64,000 nucleotides of DNA from Elephas maximus indicus (GCF_024166365.1 NC_064820.1:136172001-136236000); one strand, 5' to 3'; positions 33,437 through 46,770 are shown, counted from the stretch's first letter. Program-made: numbers and translations. The notes: generated from the sequence alone by a model not told the origin.

Positions 33437-34020
33437 AGTGATCTAGAGTATTTCCTCATGTGTCTGTTAGCTGCCTGAATGTCTTCTTGGTGATATGCCT
33501 AGTAGGTTTTTTTGTATTTTTGAAAAATATGATGTTTCTGGGAATATCTATGAATCCTTAAAAAAAAATGCACTTGGCTCTAGGGTTTGGCATTTGATAT
33601 ACACATACCTGTTAATTTACTCTTTAAAATATTATTTAAATCTTTCGTATTCATGGCTAACTTCTGTCTTCTTGGTTCATACAGGATTGAAAGTGAAATG
33701 TCATCTCCCACTATCATTGTGTTCTTGTAAATTTACCCTTTATTCCCTGTAATTTTAGATTTTGTCAGTAGTAATTTTTTTTTTTTTGGCTAGAAAGGAA
33801 TTATAAAGCTTATAACATCTTTGTGGATTTTAACTAGCATTATTACCAACTTAACACTTTCAGCTTGAATTCCTCTCTGCTTGATATTAGTATGAAGGTT
33901 CCTGCTGCCATCTTGTCAGTTTAGTAAGTCATTATGCAGTTTATCATCAAGCCAACACATTTGGTCTTTTTTCATGCAATTTTTCTTTTCTGCTTTTAAT
34001 GTCCGTGTCCAATTTCTTTG

Positions 34021-36127
34021 CCATGTTTTCTGACAGAAACAGACTATTTTTTGTTCAAATAGCAATTGTAGTTATAATGCTAAATAATATTTTGAATCAT
34101 TTGGTTCTCAGTAGATCAACTTTTATTTTAAATATAGCTACTTCTCTTTACTTTTAGAAATTAGGAAAATATGTTAATTTAGTGATCATAATTTTAGTTT
34201 CTAAGTGCTTACTCTCATCTCCCTCATTTCAAATTTCTAAAAAGGCTGATGACCCACAAACTGTTTTGCTATTAATTTGTTCTATGCCTGTACCCCTAAG
34301 TTGGCGGTCTTGGGAAGTATCTGTTACACAGCTAAAACTGAACCAAGGAAATAGCAACCCAGAATAATTGTGCAAGGACATGAATTTTAAAACTGAAATT
34401 TCTAGTGGACCACTTTATCTTGGATGACTACAGGGAGACTTCTTTAAAATGGAAAATTGTTAGCATGAAAAACCCAGCCTTATTTTTCTCCACTTCCTAT
34501 TCTTCAGTAACTTCAGCCATTATATTTCAGTTTTCAATTTCCATTCTTATTAAAATGCAAACAGAACAATATAGTCAGATTTACTTCTGTACAAAGAATG
34601 GAAAAACAAATCCACTGGAGGACGAAGCTCCTCTGCACGTTGGCAGTAGAAACTTATCCTATATTGATTAAGTGATTATGCAGCTTGACTCCCTTCTTAT
34701 TTTTTGAATTATAATATTCCTTATGGCATTATGTTAAAAATTAACCCATGGCAGGGGAATAAGGGAGGGGAATGAGAATGAAGCGTATTTTCCCACCCAC
34801 CCTAATTGTGGCCAACTGGCAGAAAATACCAAACATGTCAGCATATCACCCTGCTCTGGCTCAGAGGAAAATAATAGCCTCCATTCCTGTTTAGTCCCTA
34901 AGCACCACAATGAATTCTGAGACTCATACCATTTTCTCCTCTGGTTTTCTTTTCTGGTCATATGTGTATATGTATGCCTGTGTTTGTGAACACTCATGCA
35001 CACGTAGACGCCTGCTGGAAATCCATTGTTTCAATCCTTTTGTTAACATGTAATCAATCATTAACTCCACTTTCTCTTTACACTAACTTTTGGAAGCGAG
35101 CCTTTGTAGTTCCCATGCTTGCTTTAATTAGCCAAAGCAACAGGATCAGAGGAATCTAACTCTTCTAAGGGTGGTGGGGCAAAGACATCTGCACGGAAAA
35201 ACAATGATTTAGGAGCAATGCACTGGTTTTTCTCTCTTCTTTGGAAACTGAAATGGCTGTTTTTCTTTTTCTGTTACTGTTAAATGTTATTAACAACATA
35301 TAAAGTATCAGAAATCTTTTGGATCTGATTATGATTTTGGTCCAAAAAATGTGTAATCCCCAATGAAGAATATATTAAAAGAGCCAACTCCTTTCCAAAA
35401 CTGTATTAATCAGATGTTAGTATATGAATAGCTTTTGGCTTGGCTTGTCCCTTCGCCCCATCTTTTTTTACTTAAGCTATATACTTGAAGAGTAGTATGT
35501 TCCCTTTATCAGTAAGCGTCCTTGCAAGAAACAGATAGCACATTTAAATTAGATAATTTGAGGATCGTTTAAGGAAAGGACTATTTACAAAGGCATGGCA
35601 GGGTGTGGGGAAACCACAAGGGATGGTGAGGTACTTGGGGTAAGTAACAATAGGGAACAACTTCCACTCTAGGCCAGAGAGGGCAAGGGAAGGAAAATGC
35701 TACTTAAACACAGAGAAAAAAAGAACTGGGTAAAAAGGCCCCTTTACAAGAACTAGAATCTTCAGTTACGGTATATGGCCAGCTCACAGCAATCTGAGAG
35801 GAGGAAGTGAGAGAAATATATGCCTGGATCTCACTCTCCTCCTTCCCTGAGTCTCCTGGTGGTGCTCCTATTGGCCAACCCTATCAAAAGTCAGAGGACA
35901 AGGAAGCCCATGACATTGTAGTTAAGTCAGCCTCCTGGTGTTCAGAGCATGGTGGAAAGGGTAAAACAGGCAGCTGGAGGAGATCTAGCACACTCCCTTA
36001 AAAGCGACCAATATTTATTCGACAACTACATTTGAAGAATTCCTCATTTTCAAAATGTCATCATACATTTGAATTGGAACCCAAGGAGAATTTTGCCATA
36101 GAAATTGAATTGAAGTTGTAGGAGACT
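34021..36127. other. Unassigned non-coding sequence
   Basis: No gene or repeat I can name. Open frames are short and unsupported. Confidence 0.45.
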
Positions 36128-36345
36128 GCTATGATAAAGAGAAAATAACTTGAAACTTAGCGTCATAAGACATGTATTCCAATACTGGCTCCATTATTTA
36201 CTAGCTGTATAACTTTGAATGAATCATTTCTGATCCTTGGTACTCAGTGGATATCAGAATAGAGATGCTAATCATATCTTTCTTACTTTTTTTCACAGGA
36301 TAATTACTAATATAAATTAATGTATGTAAATATACTCTGAAATCT
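36128..36345 (+). mobile_element. MIR SINE
   Basis: gtattccaatactggctcc, atttactagctgtataac, gaatgaatcatttctgatcc and the following region match MIR order in sense orientation. The right end is adjacent to an AfroSINE. Confidence 0.7.
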
Positions 36346-36543
36346 AACCTGTTGCTGTTGAGTTGATTCTGACTCATAGTAACCCTATAGGATGGAGGAG
36401 AACTGCCACATAGGGTTTCCAAGGCTGTAAACCTTTACAGAAGCAGACTGCCATATCTTTTTCCAGTGGAGCAGCTGGTGGGATTGAACCACTGACCTTT
36501 TGGTTAGCAGCCGAGTGCTTAACCACTGTGCCACCAGGGCTCC
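36346..36543 (-). mobile_element. AfroSINE, long form, antisense
   Basis: Reversed tail (gttgagttgattctgactca), body with ctgtaaacctttacagaag and the long-form middle gcagactgccatatcttt, reversed head aaccactgtgccaccagggc. Well preserved. Confidence 0.95.
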
Positions 36544-37120
36544 TTCTGTGAACTACAAACTTTAATTTACTTTAGAAAAATTTTCTCTGAAGCCATGGCA
36601 TTTTCAAAGTCTTTACAAGCACAACCTGTCTTCCTTTGAAAAGTAGATACCATTGTCAAAGTTGTTCAGTTGTTAACAGTTTAGAAATTTGTCTCTTATG
36701 GAAGTAAATGAGTGCTCTGAGTATAATACAAAGATTTTCACCAGGGAATTTCCATTTTCCTCTTCTTCACATCAAGTAACTCTTACAAATAGTGTCCCAT
36801 ATGGACAGGCTGCCTTGCTTGTTAATTACATGCAGTTACCTCCAGAGAGAGAGGCTAGCTAGCCAAGTGTACTGCTGATCTGGCTTTAGCTAGGGAAGCA
36901 AAGAGCTGATACAACAGGCATTGCATTAATGACCTTTGGGCATTGTCTTTCCAGATCTCTCCCTTTGAAACACTGAGCCGGTTCCAGAGGCTGTGGAAAG
37001 TCATGAAAAGTACAATCCATAGGTGCTTTGGGATGCATACTCTGTGACCAGTCCAGCAGCAAGAAAATAACCTAACTTGGGAGACTTGAAAAAATATTTC
37101 TCAGAAGTCAACAAATCGGT
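36544..37120. other. Unassigned sequence
   Basis: No recognised gene or repeat. A pure A run lies at its right end (about 37122-37139). Confidence 0.4.
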
Positions 37121-37555
37121 AAAAAAAAAAAAAAAAAAATATGATCATATAGAGGACATAACAATATGTTTGAACAAATAGATGCGCATTTGTAAAGAGA
37201 ACATTTTCTCAAACACGTAAGGTGCGTTCACAACAGGAGATCACATATTAGGCTAAAAATAAAATTTCAATAACTCCCCAAATCAGAACCTGTAGTGTCA
37301 CATCCTCAAACCAAAATGAAATAAAATAGAAAATTAACTCCAAAACGATGGGGGAGGGAGTGAGCAGGGAGAAAGAAACTAAGACAGGAAAATCTATTTG
37401 CTTGGAAATTTAAAAACATGCAAAATGATAATCAGAAGGAAAAAAACTAGGCTTAAAAGTATTTAATAAAATAAATATTAAATATAAATGAAGCAAATAC
37501 TCAACATAAGAAGCTAGAGAAAGAAACTAGAGAATGTAAGAAGCTAGAAAACAAG

Positions 37556-38054
37556 TGTCTTAGTCATCTAGCACTGCTCTAACAGAGATACCACAAGTGG
37601 ATGGTTTTAACAAACAGATGTTTATTCTCTCACAGTCTAGTACACTAGAAGTCCAACTTAAGGGTGCCAGTTCCAGGGGAAGGCTTTCTCTCTCTGTCAA
37701 CTCTGGATGCAGATCCTTGTCATCAACCTTCCTGTGGTCTCGGAGCTTCTCTGCACAGGAACCTCAGGTCCAAAGGATGCGCTCTGCTCCCTGTGCTGTT
37801 TTCTTGGTGGCATGAGGTCCCCCTGTCTCTCTGCTCACTTCTCTATTTTATACCTCAAAAGATATTGGCTTAAATTGTAGATTTTGTAGATTGAGTCTAC
37901 ATAACTGCCACTAACCCCATCTCATTAACATTATAGAAGTAGGATTTACAACACATAGAAAAATCTCATCAGATGACAAAATGATGGATAATCACACAAT
38001 ATTGGGAACTCAAGTTGACAGATATTTTTGGGGGACACAATTCAATCCATGACA
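37556..38054 (-). mobile_element. MaLR (MLT1-like) solo LTR, antisense
   Basis: 499 bp starting tgtcttagtcatctagc and ending caatccatgaca, so 5'-TG..CA-3'. Flanks acaag and ataag match at four of five positions, the expected 5-bp ERVL-type duplication. It is the same subfamily as the LTR at 55480, shared along the whole length. Confidence 0.85.
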
Positions 38055-38342
38055 ATAAGCTAGAACACAAGAAGCCAGAGGAAACATACCCAAGGAAAGT
38101 AGAAGTGAGGGGTTCAAAGGATAGAAATAGAAATTAATTAAATGGAAAATAAAAGCAATACAAAGCATATCAGTAAAATCAAATGTTGTCTTTTTGAAAA
38201 TGTCATTATAAGAAACAAACCTTTGAGAAGTCTGATCAAGAATAAAAGAAATTAGAATGATACAGAGATCAAAACTAGAAACTGTGGAATAGGTCAAATA
38301 CAGGAATTTTTAAAGCAATAAGAGAACATTTTTACACTGAAT

Positions 38343-38630
38343 AATTTTTTTCTTTTTTCTTTTATTGTACTTTAGATGAAGGTTTACAGAACAAACCAGT
38401 TTCTCATTAGACAGTTAGTACACATATTGTTTTATGACATTGGTTAGCAACCCATTGACATGTCAGCACTCTCCCTTCTCAACCTTGGATTCCCTATTAG
38501 CACCTTTCCTGTTCCCTCCTGACTTCTAGTTCTCGCCCCTGGGCTGGTGTGCTCTGTTGGTCTCATTTTGTTTCACAGGCCTGCCCAATCTTGGCTGAAA
38601 GGTGAATCTCAGGAGTTTACACTAAGTAAT
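38343..38630 (-). mobile_element. L1 3' end fragment, antisense, with TSD
   Basis: Starts with the T-rich A-tail complement, then tttattgtactttagatga, cagttagtacacatattg and similar, the extreme 3'UTR of elephant-type L1. The flanks tttacactgaata (38331 on) and tttacactaagta (38616 on) look like a target duplication. It is a strongly 5'-truncated insertion into old L1. Confidence 0.75.
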
Positions 38631-38859
38631 GTTGAAAATCAAAATGGTAGACTTTCATAGAAAAATATAAATTAATAAGATTGCATCAAGAAGATGTTTG
38701 AAAATGGAATAGACTAGCACCATCAGCAAAGTGGAAAATCTAGTCAAAAGCTATCTTTTAATATTCTTGGGATGAGGAAGGTCTTATTGGACAAAACGCA
38801 AAATTCAGAATCCCTGGTGAAAAGATGGAAGTTTTTCCTATGTAAAGTTAAGAACTTCT

Positions 38860-39785
38860 TGGAAGTTCCGGTACCAGCATGATGGCATAAATTCCCTATG
38901 CTCCATCCCTGTCACTGATTACAATGAAAAACTCTGGACAAAAATACAAAAACAAAACAACAACAAACAAACAGCTACCTGAGGACTCTGAAGAGTAAAC
39001 GAAGTAGGCAGATTGTGGAAGGGAGTAAAAACTTGAAGAAGTGACTGCATAGGGATAAATTTCTCAATTTTTTCTCTCTTCTCTTATGTCTTTGCCCCCC
39101 AGGGAAGGCCCTGGTCTTGGAATGCTACAGCAGCAGCAGTACTGTAAGCAGCTAAAATTCCAAGAGTATCCCATATTTCTGGCCAGAGGGGTGAGGAAAA
39201 TGAGTCTCCATGGGCTGGAGAGTGAGAGTGGAATCCCAGAATGGCAAGAGGAGCATCCCCTAATTCTCAGTATAAGCCTACACGAGTCTCAGGTGAACTG
39301 TGTAGTATGGGAGATTTTAACATCCCTCTATCAGCAGCCCTCATGGCACAGTGGTTGAGAGATGGCTGCAAACCGAAAGGTTGCCGCTTTGAATTCACCA
39401 GCTGCTCTGTGGAAACGCTATGGAGTAGTTACCCTCTGTCCTATAGGGTCACTATGAGTCGGAATTGTCTCAATGGCAATGGGTTATGAGCAAATGATAG
39501 AACAACTAGACAGAAACCCTGTGAAGATATAGAAGATCTGAGCAACAAAAATAAATCTTGATGTCATTTATAGAACACTACATTCAAAAACTAGAGAATA
39601 CACATTTTCTTCTCAAATGCTCATAGTATACTGACAAAGATAGACCGTATGCTGAGCCATAAAATAAGTCTCAATAAAATTAAAAGGAACTAAAGTATAC
39701 AATGTATATTCTCTGACCACAATTTAAATTAGAAATCAATAATGATTAAAAAAAAAAATCTAAGAAATCCTAAATACCACAGGTC
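38860..39785 (+). mobile_element. Old L1 5' region to endonuclease, sense, interrupted by SINE
   Basis: ctggacaaaaatacaaaaac marks the L1 5'UTR region. Around 39308-39333 gggagattttaacatccctc encodes the GDFN-type endonuclease motif. After the SINE, 39500-39780 reads the downstream endonuclease region including cattcaaaaactagagaata and ctctgaccacaattt (SDH-type motif). Diverged, no ORF. Confidence 0.6.
39333..39489 (+). mobile_element. AfroSINE, short form
   Basis: agccctcatggcacagtgg at the head, ccgctttgaattcaccag, then tcactatgagtcggaattg and caatgggtt at the tail. Inserted within the L1 endonuclease remnant. Confidence 0.92.
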
Positions 39786-41455
39786 GAAGACGAAATTACA
39801 GGGTTTCCCCCCTACCTCACTGGCTTTTCTTACTCCTTGCAAGATCCTCTCCGCTCCCCAATCTCCAAAATTTTGGAGAACCTTAGGGTTCAATCTGAGA
39901 CCTCTTCTCTTTTCTATTTCCTAAGTGATTGCATTCATCTTGTGGCTTCCTAATTTATGACTCCAACCAGGCTCTCCCTTGTACTTCAGAATCATATATT
40001 CAACCTCAAAGCTTCCAAACATGGCATAGCTTGAAAGCCAATGAAAGACTAATAAGTAACACTGATTCCAAAGCTTTGCCTCAGACTGACTAAAAGAGAA
40101 TTCTTGGAACTGGTGTCTCAAACCTGTATCATTTTTTAAAGTTGCCCAACTGTTTTTGGTGTGGCTGATCCAAAAACCAATACTTAAGGGAAGCTTCTCT
40201 CTGCTTATGACCCTAGGAGACACAGGGAGATATACAAACCAGCAAGGGCCCCACCTCTATCCCACTTAAAAATGCATCCAAGGTGCAGATTCTATATTTT
40301 CTCATTGAATCACAGCACTTCAATTACCAATGGAAACTTTTGCATATGTAAGATAATGTTCTAAAGAAGAAAATATTTGCTTTAGTTTCAGCTCCCATTA
40401 AATGGAGATAGTTTATACCAAATTCTCAAGGCAGTATCACTTAGTTCTATCTTTGTAGAAATAGAATTCCATCATAAACCCAATACAATTGTTCTTTGTT
40501 TAGACATTTTGAGACTGACTTGAACTCAGCAGGAGAATTTCCTTTATTAATAGAATATGAGTCAGTTGCTTATATTATTTCACAAGCTGTAATTCAGGTA
40601 TAGTAGTAGCAGTCACCAAGAATCCTACAGGAAACATCAAGATTTTATTGTTAGTTGCTAGAAATTTCCAGGTTTTGATATGAAGAAAGAAATTGAACAC
40701 CATGGGGATATTCTCAAACACAGACGATATAATCAGCGAAGCCTTGCTTTTTACACAAAAAAGATCTTTTACCCACAACCACATCTTGCCAAAGGGATGA
40801 AGTGGAAGAAAGATTGCAGTCTTTTGACTTTATATTTTAAGAATCAATCCTGTATTCCTTGGCAGAAAATCTCAGACTCGTCTAGGTATACCTGCAGCAT
40901 CTGGGGAGAAAGAGAGATAAACATTTACCATTGCTGACAGATGAAGAAACTGGTCTACGCATCTTAGCTTCTTTGCCTTCAGTTTTGGTAATGCAAACAC
41001 AAATGAGATTTTTCTTTCCCATGAAGTAACTAATTACTAGGCAAGTTATTTCAAGTCCTAACATTACTACAAAGAAAAATAAATTCCTTTCTGGCACAAC
41101 CTTAAAAGAAGACTTCAATTGGATTAGTTTCCTTTAATCTAGATGAACATAATAATACCTTCTTTTTTTTTTTTTAAGCCATCCCTCAGTCAAATCCCTT
41201 TCTATCTTAATCTTTTTTCCTTCCCACTTAAAAATAGGGTTCATTTCTTGGATTTTATGACTAAGCCTTTCCAACAGAAGACAGAAGTACAGATTTTAAT
41301 AAATTATCTGCATAATTTAGAATAATTCAAACATTTATGTTTGAATTACTAAGAAAATTGAGAAAATAAATATGTATAACTTTTCACACATACAAGGAGA
41401 GAAAGAAATAGAAACAGAGAGACAGAGAGAGAACACACAGACTATTCCCTAACAT
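39786..41455. other. Unassigned non-coding sequence
   Basis: No exon or named repeat. A purine-rich stretch (gagagacagagagagaacac) closes it at about 41397-41438. Confidence 0.4.
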
Positions 41456-41660
41456 AAACCAAACCAAAACTGTTGTTGTTAAGTCGATTCTGACTCACAG
41501 TAACCTTATAGGATAGAGCAGAACTGCCCCATAGGGTTTCCAAGGCTGTAAATTTTTATGGAAGCAGACTGTAACATCTTTTCCCATGGATCGGCTGGTA
41601 GGTTCAAAGTGCTGACCTTTTGGTTAACAGCCAAACACTTAACCACCGGACCATCAGGGC
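41456..41660 (-). mobile_element. AfroSINE, long form, antisense
   Basis: Starts with the reversed tail (aaaccaaaccaaaactg, then gattctgactcacag), then the body and long-form middle, then the reversed head (accaccggaccatcagggc). Possible weak duplication gactattccc / gattatccc. Confidence 0.93.
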
Positions 41661-44504
41661 TTCTGATTATCCCATACAGCTCCAGAATACTAGTTGATCC
41701 TGTCCTGCAATATTGCTGCTCAGATAAAACCTGTGAACTAGATGAGGCTGAGCATTACTTGGAAAACTTCATAAGTTTCTGCTTTTATGAAATTTTTACC
41801 TAGAATATTTGTAACTAATGCATAGTTTTATGTGTTTTTTCCCTTTTATTATTTCAACTGGACTTATTTTAATACTTAACAGATCAGATGCTTACTACTG
41901 TAGGCTGTAGTCACCTAAATGTACCTATAATGTTGCTGGGAAAGATGAGAAAATTCTTTCAGATATTAAGTCTACCTTAATGTTTTGAGAAGTGTGCCTC
42001 TTTTTTTCTTTGATTCCCTTCAGCGTCTAATTCCTACATAATGGCCAACAAGATTTAGCTCCTCAGAGATTGTCACTGTCTGCGTTCCTGCTAGATCCAA
42101 GTCGAAAAAAAAAAGAAGGAAAAATGATCTCAATTTTTCAAGTTTTGTAGTGTAGTTACTTGCTACTGTATACAACTTTTGAATTTTGAGAGAATAAAAA
42201 AGTCTCCACATTACATTCTCTCATATCATGCTTCATAGTACTTCATAAGCACTCGTTTTCTTCATAGTTCATATGACTTATTAAATCATTTTTATGTAAT
42301 TATTTCTAATATTTTCTTTCCCTTTAGTTTATAATTTCCGCAATGGAAGGAACTGTGACTGTCTTATTCACCTCTTTGAAAAATATTTCTTAAATTAATG
42401 TATAAGTTGGTTTGAATAGATGAATGAGTCAGAGTGACATATTCATTTCAGGTCCCACTGGATCAATGTGCACAATAGAAGGAGAGGCATCTTCTGTATT
42501 TTTGCTAAACATAAATTGTCTTTGCCATTTTCAGGGGCTTAATCCTTAGTGATTAATCCTTAGTGAATGGATCAAAGATCTGATAATATTTTAAAAGTGA
42601 TCTGGAGAGTTGAATGTGTTCTCACTCACTCTTAAGAAGTTTCCAGAAGTAAGAATTTAAGGAGAAAGATGATTGAGTGTAGTTGCTGTCACACACACAC
42701 ATATCAGGATAAGTTTTAGAATCTGAGAGAACAGTAGGCCATGCTGAGCAGTTTGGTGTTGGGCTAGACTGGTCAAAACTTTAAGCATGTTTGTCAGGGA
42801 TTTTTCGCACTAGTAAATTTCCTGGCATCAGCTTAAATTTGGAACGACACATCAAGTACTGGCATTTTAACCTGCTTACATGTAAACAAGTTAGCCTCAT
42901 GGCTAGTTTCATGGCTGTGTGCAGAAGACACAAGACTACTTGATCAGAGATGAAGAACAGTTTGTTACTCACAGAAATAGTAGTAGCAGCATTTCTATGC
43001 TGGTCCCTTACCCCCAATTCCCACAGAACAATGTGAAGAGAGCCAGGTGACACCTGTACATACAGTAGGTTATGTTTCAGGAGAAGAACCCTGAGCTTAG
43101 GGAAACTGAATCTTTTATAATGGGCAGGAAGCATGCCTGCCCTTTGCTCTAGAGGGAGGCACTGTCTCCATCTTCTATGGCTGTTCATTATACAGACATC
43201 CTTGGAAAGATGGCCCAGAAAAAAGGAGAACCAGTATGTCTTTTGCAAAATTCAGGGAGAACTGTCTCCCAATACCATGTCTCTGAAATGTTTCTTTGTA
43301 AGAACCTTTATTAAGTTAATTGATACACGAAGATGTGAACAAAGTTATATACAAACATATCCCCCAATGTTCTACTTGGCCCCCATACACGTTAATGTCA
43401 AGAGAATTGAATAAGACATGCAAAAAACTAGTAAGTCAAGTGTCCAGCTAAAAAAGAGAGGGCGGTGGGTGGATATCCCTTCTATCAACTGGTCTTGATG
43501 TGTGTGGTGGGAGTTTGATGTTGAAAATAGGGATGAGAAATGCCCTGAAAATGCAATTTCTTAATGTATTGTAATTTGGGCCAAGCTAAATCATTTCTCA
43601 TTACTTTAATTTATTCCTACCTAGAGCTTATGAAAGCCAAAGTCACCATTCCAAAGACTACTTTAACTCTGCTTAACATGCAACTGCTTTGTTATGCTCA
43701 AAGGCCAGAGAAGACACAAGAACAAGAGTTCAGAAGTGTCAGGGCCAGGGTGAAAGAAAAAGAAGAAAAGCTATTTGTCACCTGTCATGTAAGGAAGGAC
43801 CCAGCAGTGTTAGCACTGAAATCCAAGAACGTGGCTTATTTCTTTTCTTGCTGCTGCTTTGTATACTAAAACTGAACGGGAGTTTGAAGATTTGGAGTAG
43901 GAGGAAGCTTCCGTCATCCGGGCCACCATATCTGTTTTTCAAAAAACATTGCCTATTTTTGTTCTTTAGACTGAGGGCCCTTCCCATACAGCAAGCCCTC
44001 AGAGCATACAGATAGTTAGTGTAAAGGTTTTTCAAGGAATAATAAAAAGCTCCTCAGGATTTATAAACTGTTTCAACTGTCAGGAACTATTTACGCAGAC
44101 TTGGCACTTGGAGTGAATTATTCTTATTAAGCAAAAATTGAGAAAATTGCCTAAGTCTCACCAGAAGGTACCTGCAGTCTATCAAACTGAGACACTCCAT
44201 AAGCTATAAATGTAAGAGAAAAGAAATTGCATGTCTCGATGGATGTCTGCAAGGAGATGAATGACTCCAAAGAGAATGTATCCCTGCTTTGTTCTTCATG
44301 CTGCTTGTGATGGGTGATTTTCCCATTCCTGTTACCTAAGGGAGCTTAAGCAGGGGTTTTCAATGATTACATCCCAAGGACAGTCGCCCCTTTCATTTCT
44401 CCAGTGATATCCCTCTCCTCAGCATATCCACCACCATATAGCACATGCAAATCTATTCAAGGGCTTTTATAGACTGCTAGGCTTTGTGCTGAGCCCAGTG
44501 AATT
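41661..44504. other. Unassigned, repeat-poor sequence
   Basis: No gene recognised. There is a short CA run at about 42690-42703. The 155-codon antisense frame at 42781-43248 has no family resemblance or splice context and is treated as chance. Confidence 0.4.
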
Positions 44505-44690
44505 CTTTTATGAATTTCCAGCATCAGTCACATGAGGTACTGATATTAACCTCATTGTACAGACGCAAAAACTGAGGGACAGAAAACCTAGCCGAAGTCC
44601 CATAGTTGTAGTGATAGATGTGGGATGTTAACTCAGGCGGCCTGACTCCAAGACAGATTCTTCTAACCACTCCATAATGCCACATTAAGT
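44505..44690 (-). mobile_element. MIR SINE, antisense
   Basis: ctcattgtacagacgcaaaaac, agggacagaaaacctagcc and actcaggcggcctgactcc are the reverse of the conserved MIR core (cctcatctgtaaaat, etc.). Confidence 0.7.
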
Positions 44691-46044
44691 CTCTGCCCCC
44701 AGAAGTCATGTGATCTCTTGATTCACTGTTGTCTTCTGGGACTCACCAGGGAATTTCACTGAGCAAACTTTTCTCATGGTGGCCCGTCAATCCAGCTTTT
44801 CTGATTTGCACCGTTACAGGTTTTAGTTCTTTTTCCCCTTTGTCTCTCCTACCCTTTCCCTCTTCTTCCTGAATTCAGAAAGCCTTACCAGTTATAATTC
44901 TTCATAAACTTGCCAAAATCACCCTCTTTCGAAGCTTGGCAAAAAGCAAAGGCTCAAGAAATATTTGTTGAATGAGCTTAGACGATAGATAATTCCCATC
45001 CTAGTAAGCTCATTAGTGTCAAAACCATTCATTGCACACATGAATGTCACATCTTTGTTATTTCTTTTGAATACATAAATTCCCACATTTACGTCTTATA
45101 ACATCAGCTCGATCAGTCTGAGATCACCGGTATAGCATGCTAAGCTCACGTGAGCTAATGGCTCCATTATAAAAACATTTTGGAAGACTCACCTTTTCCT
45201 CAAATTATTTATTTATTTGATCAACACTTTTAGAACTACTCCTGCCAAAATAATAGTTTTCCGAGACTCCCATCGACCTTTATTAGCTTTGCATGTAGTT
45301 TTTTTTAAATGTGATCAACCTCTAAGATGTAATGTCTTGGTATTTTCAGTATCTTTATAAAATCAAAAAGCCAAAGAAGATTGGGAAGAGTTCTAAATGT
45401 TATGTACATTGTGTGTGGAAAAGTTACCACTTCTGACAATCAATAATATTTATTATCAATATTTGGAATAATTTCTCATCACTACTTAGTTTTTTTTACT
45501 TAGCTACTCTTGGCCATCTGCCTTAGCTTCTGTTACTCTCTCTTTTTCTCTCTTCTATAGAATACGTCTGTTAGCTGACTTTTAATTCTGTGACCAATGC
45601 TACCACTGAACACTAAGATCTGACTGATAAGAATGAGGCAGATATGTTCATATCAGGATTCAGTCTACTTTTCAGCTGCTCTTTCCTTTCCAGTCCCAAT
45701 TCTACATCGTGCAAGGTCACAAAGTGCTGAGATTTTTCTTCGAGAAACCTTACTCCTCTCCTCTGGCTACTCCTCAAATTCATCTCAATTCAAATGATCC
45801 TACTTGAAGTGGAGTCAGGGAAGGAATTTCACTCCCTTTTGCTCATTAGACTTGTAGCTCAGAGTCCTAAGAGGTTTTCCAAATAGTAGACACTTTGCAG
45901 ACAAACGTTCTGGGGTCTAGACAGTGGAACTCTACTGAAGAGCTCCATAGACAGTGCAGCAGAATTTTTTAAAGCAATTTCTGGCTCTCCAAGTATATGA
46001 TCTTTGCCTCCATCTATCCTCCTTTTTTTTTACCAGGCCAAATT
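44691..46044. other. Unassigned sequence
   Basis: No gene. A short block ctcaagaaatatttgttg at about 44950 looks like an L2/MIR tail remnant. Confidence 0.35.
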
Positions 46045-46170
46045 CTTCCTGGCCTGTCATTGCCCTCCTCAGAAGTCTTTAAAGTCTGTTTTTTTTTTCC
46101 TACTCCAACACATTTAAGCTCTCTTGGCTTTCATGATCCTTCATAAGCTTATCTCATCCTTATTATCTGT
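46045..46170 (+). mobile_element. L2 fragment
   Basis: cctggcctgtcattgccctc, cctactccaacac and tttcatgatccttcataagc follow the order of L2 sense sequence. Confidence 0.45.
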
Positions 46171-46770
46171 CATAGAGTAGATTTTGTGGTAGAGGTTTGG
46201 GTGCAGGACGTATTGGGGTCTGCTCTGGGGATTGACTTGTGGGAGTGACAGAAGGACTGGGCAGAGAGGAATGTTAGGCTGTGATACAGTCACAACCAAG
46301 GGCTCTGACAATCGCACGGGGAGCTCTAGATCTGGGATGGCCTTGCAGAGATGTTCTTCTATTAAGGCCAGACAGAGGTCCTGGCCTTTCTACCTTCAAA
46401 TCAATCACTAGATATGGGTTGCCCCTGGGAAAGGGAAAAGACCTTGGGCCTGGTGAGTCTTTTCTGTTGAGGGCAATTTCTAGAGTGGTCTCATCTGAGA
46501 GTCTTCAGGATAAACACTCCAGAAGTTGTGGGAATGAGTGCTTTAGTGCTGAGGCTGGGATCTGGGCACCATACCATGGAATCCACCATATTATCTATTT
46601 TTTTTCTTTCTCCTCTACAACATGCATTTTTCTTTCCATCTGGCTTTGTCTCATTAACATTTGCACCTTTATATCTAAAACCCTTGGTCTTTACTGCAGC
46701 TATTTCACTAACCTGGGTCAGTCTGCCTGTCTGTCTCTCTTTCACCTACTGAAATATTCTCCCCTCTTTG
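46171..46770. other. Unassigned sequence
   Basis: The 168-codon plus frame at 46281-46787 and its shadows run into the next SINE and show no family feature. I do not support a gene. Confidence 0.4.

Larger units (their letters stand above)
31722..33545 (-). mobile_element. Intermediate-age L1, 5'-truncated, antisense
   Basis: 3'UTR (31722 to about 32860) and C-terminal ORF2, collinear with the young L1 but clearly diverged. The zinc-knuckle region is visible on the minus strand near 33240-33330 (LHTAGGNVK and [16 protein letters not shown] frames). It carries an AfroSINE (32288-32451) and a poly(A)-only insertion (33409-33436). It inserted into the ancient L1. Confidence 0.8.
29079..34020 (-). 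mobile_element. Ancient L1 (L1M-type), antisense, interrupted by LTR and younger L1
   Basis: Pieces 29079-31149, 31557-31720 and about 33546-34020 form one collinear old L1. The first runs from the 3' end through RT-region remnants. The second (attgtttaataaagaag.., then gcatttaggtcagagaat) corresponds to young-L1 24600-24700 in the endonuclease. The third (gaaatgtcatctcccactat) corresponds to 24880-25000. The interruptions are a MaLR LTR (31150-31556) and a younger L1 (about 31722-33545). No frames survive. Confidence 0.7.
37121..38830 (+). mobile_element. Old L1 ORF2 fragment, sense, interrupted
   Basis: Pieces 37121-37555, 38055-38342 and about 38628-38830 read as decayed L1 ORF2 downstream of the endonuclease (ttgtctttttgaaaatgtc, gagaagtctgatcaagaat). 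The interruptions are an LTR (37556-38054) and an L1 3' end (38345-38615). Divergence is high. Confidence 0.55.

Noticed and set aside
42781..43248. 155-codon minus-strand frame as a possible gene
   Set aside because: No recognised motif, no splice-site support and no neighbour exons; expected by chance in 64 kb.
40200..46000. Repeat-poor interval as a hidden host gene
   Set aside because: I found no pair of plausible splice sites bounding an open frame with recognisable protein content; conservation data would be needed to argue for exons or enhancers.
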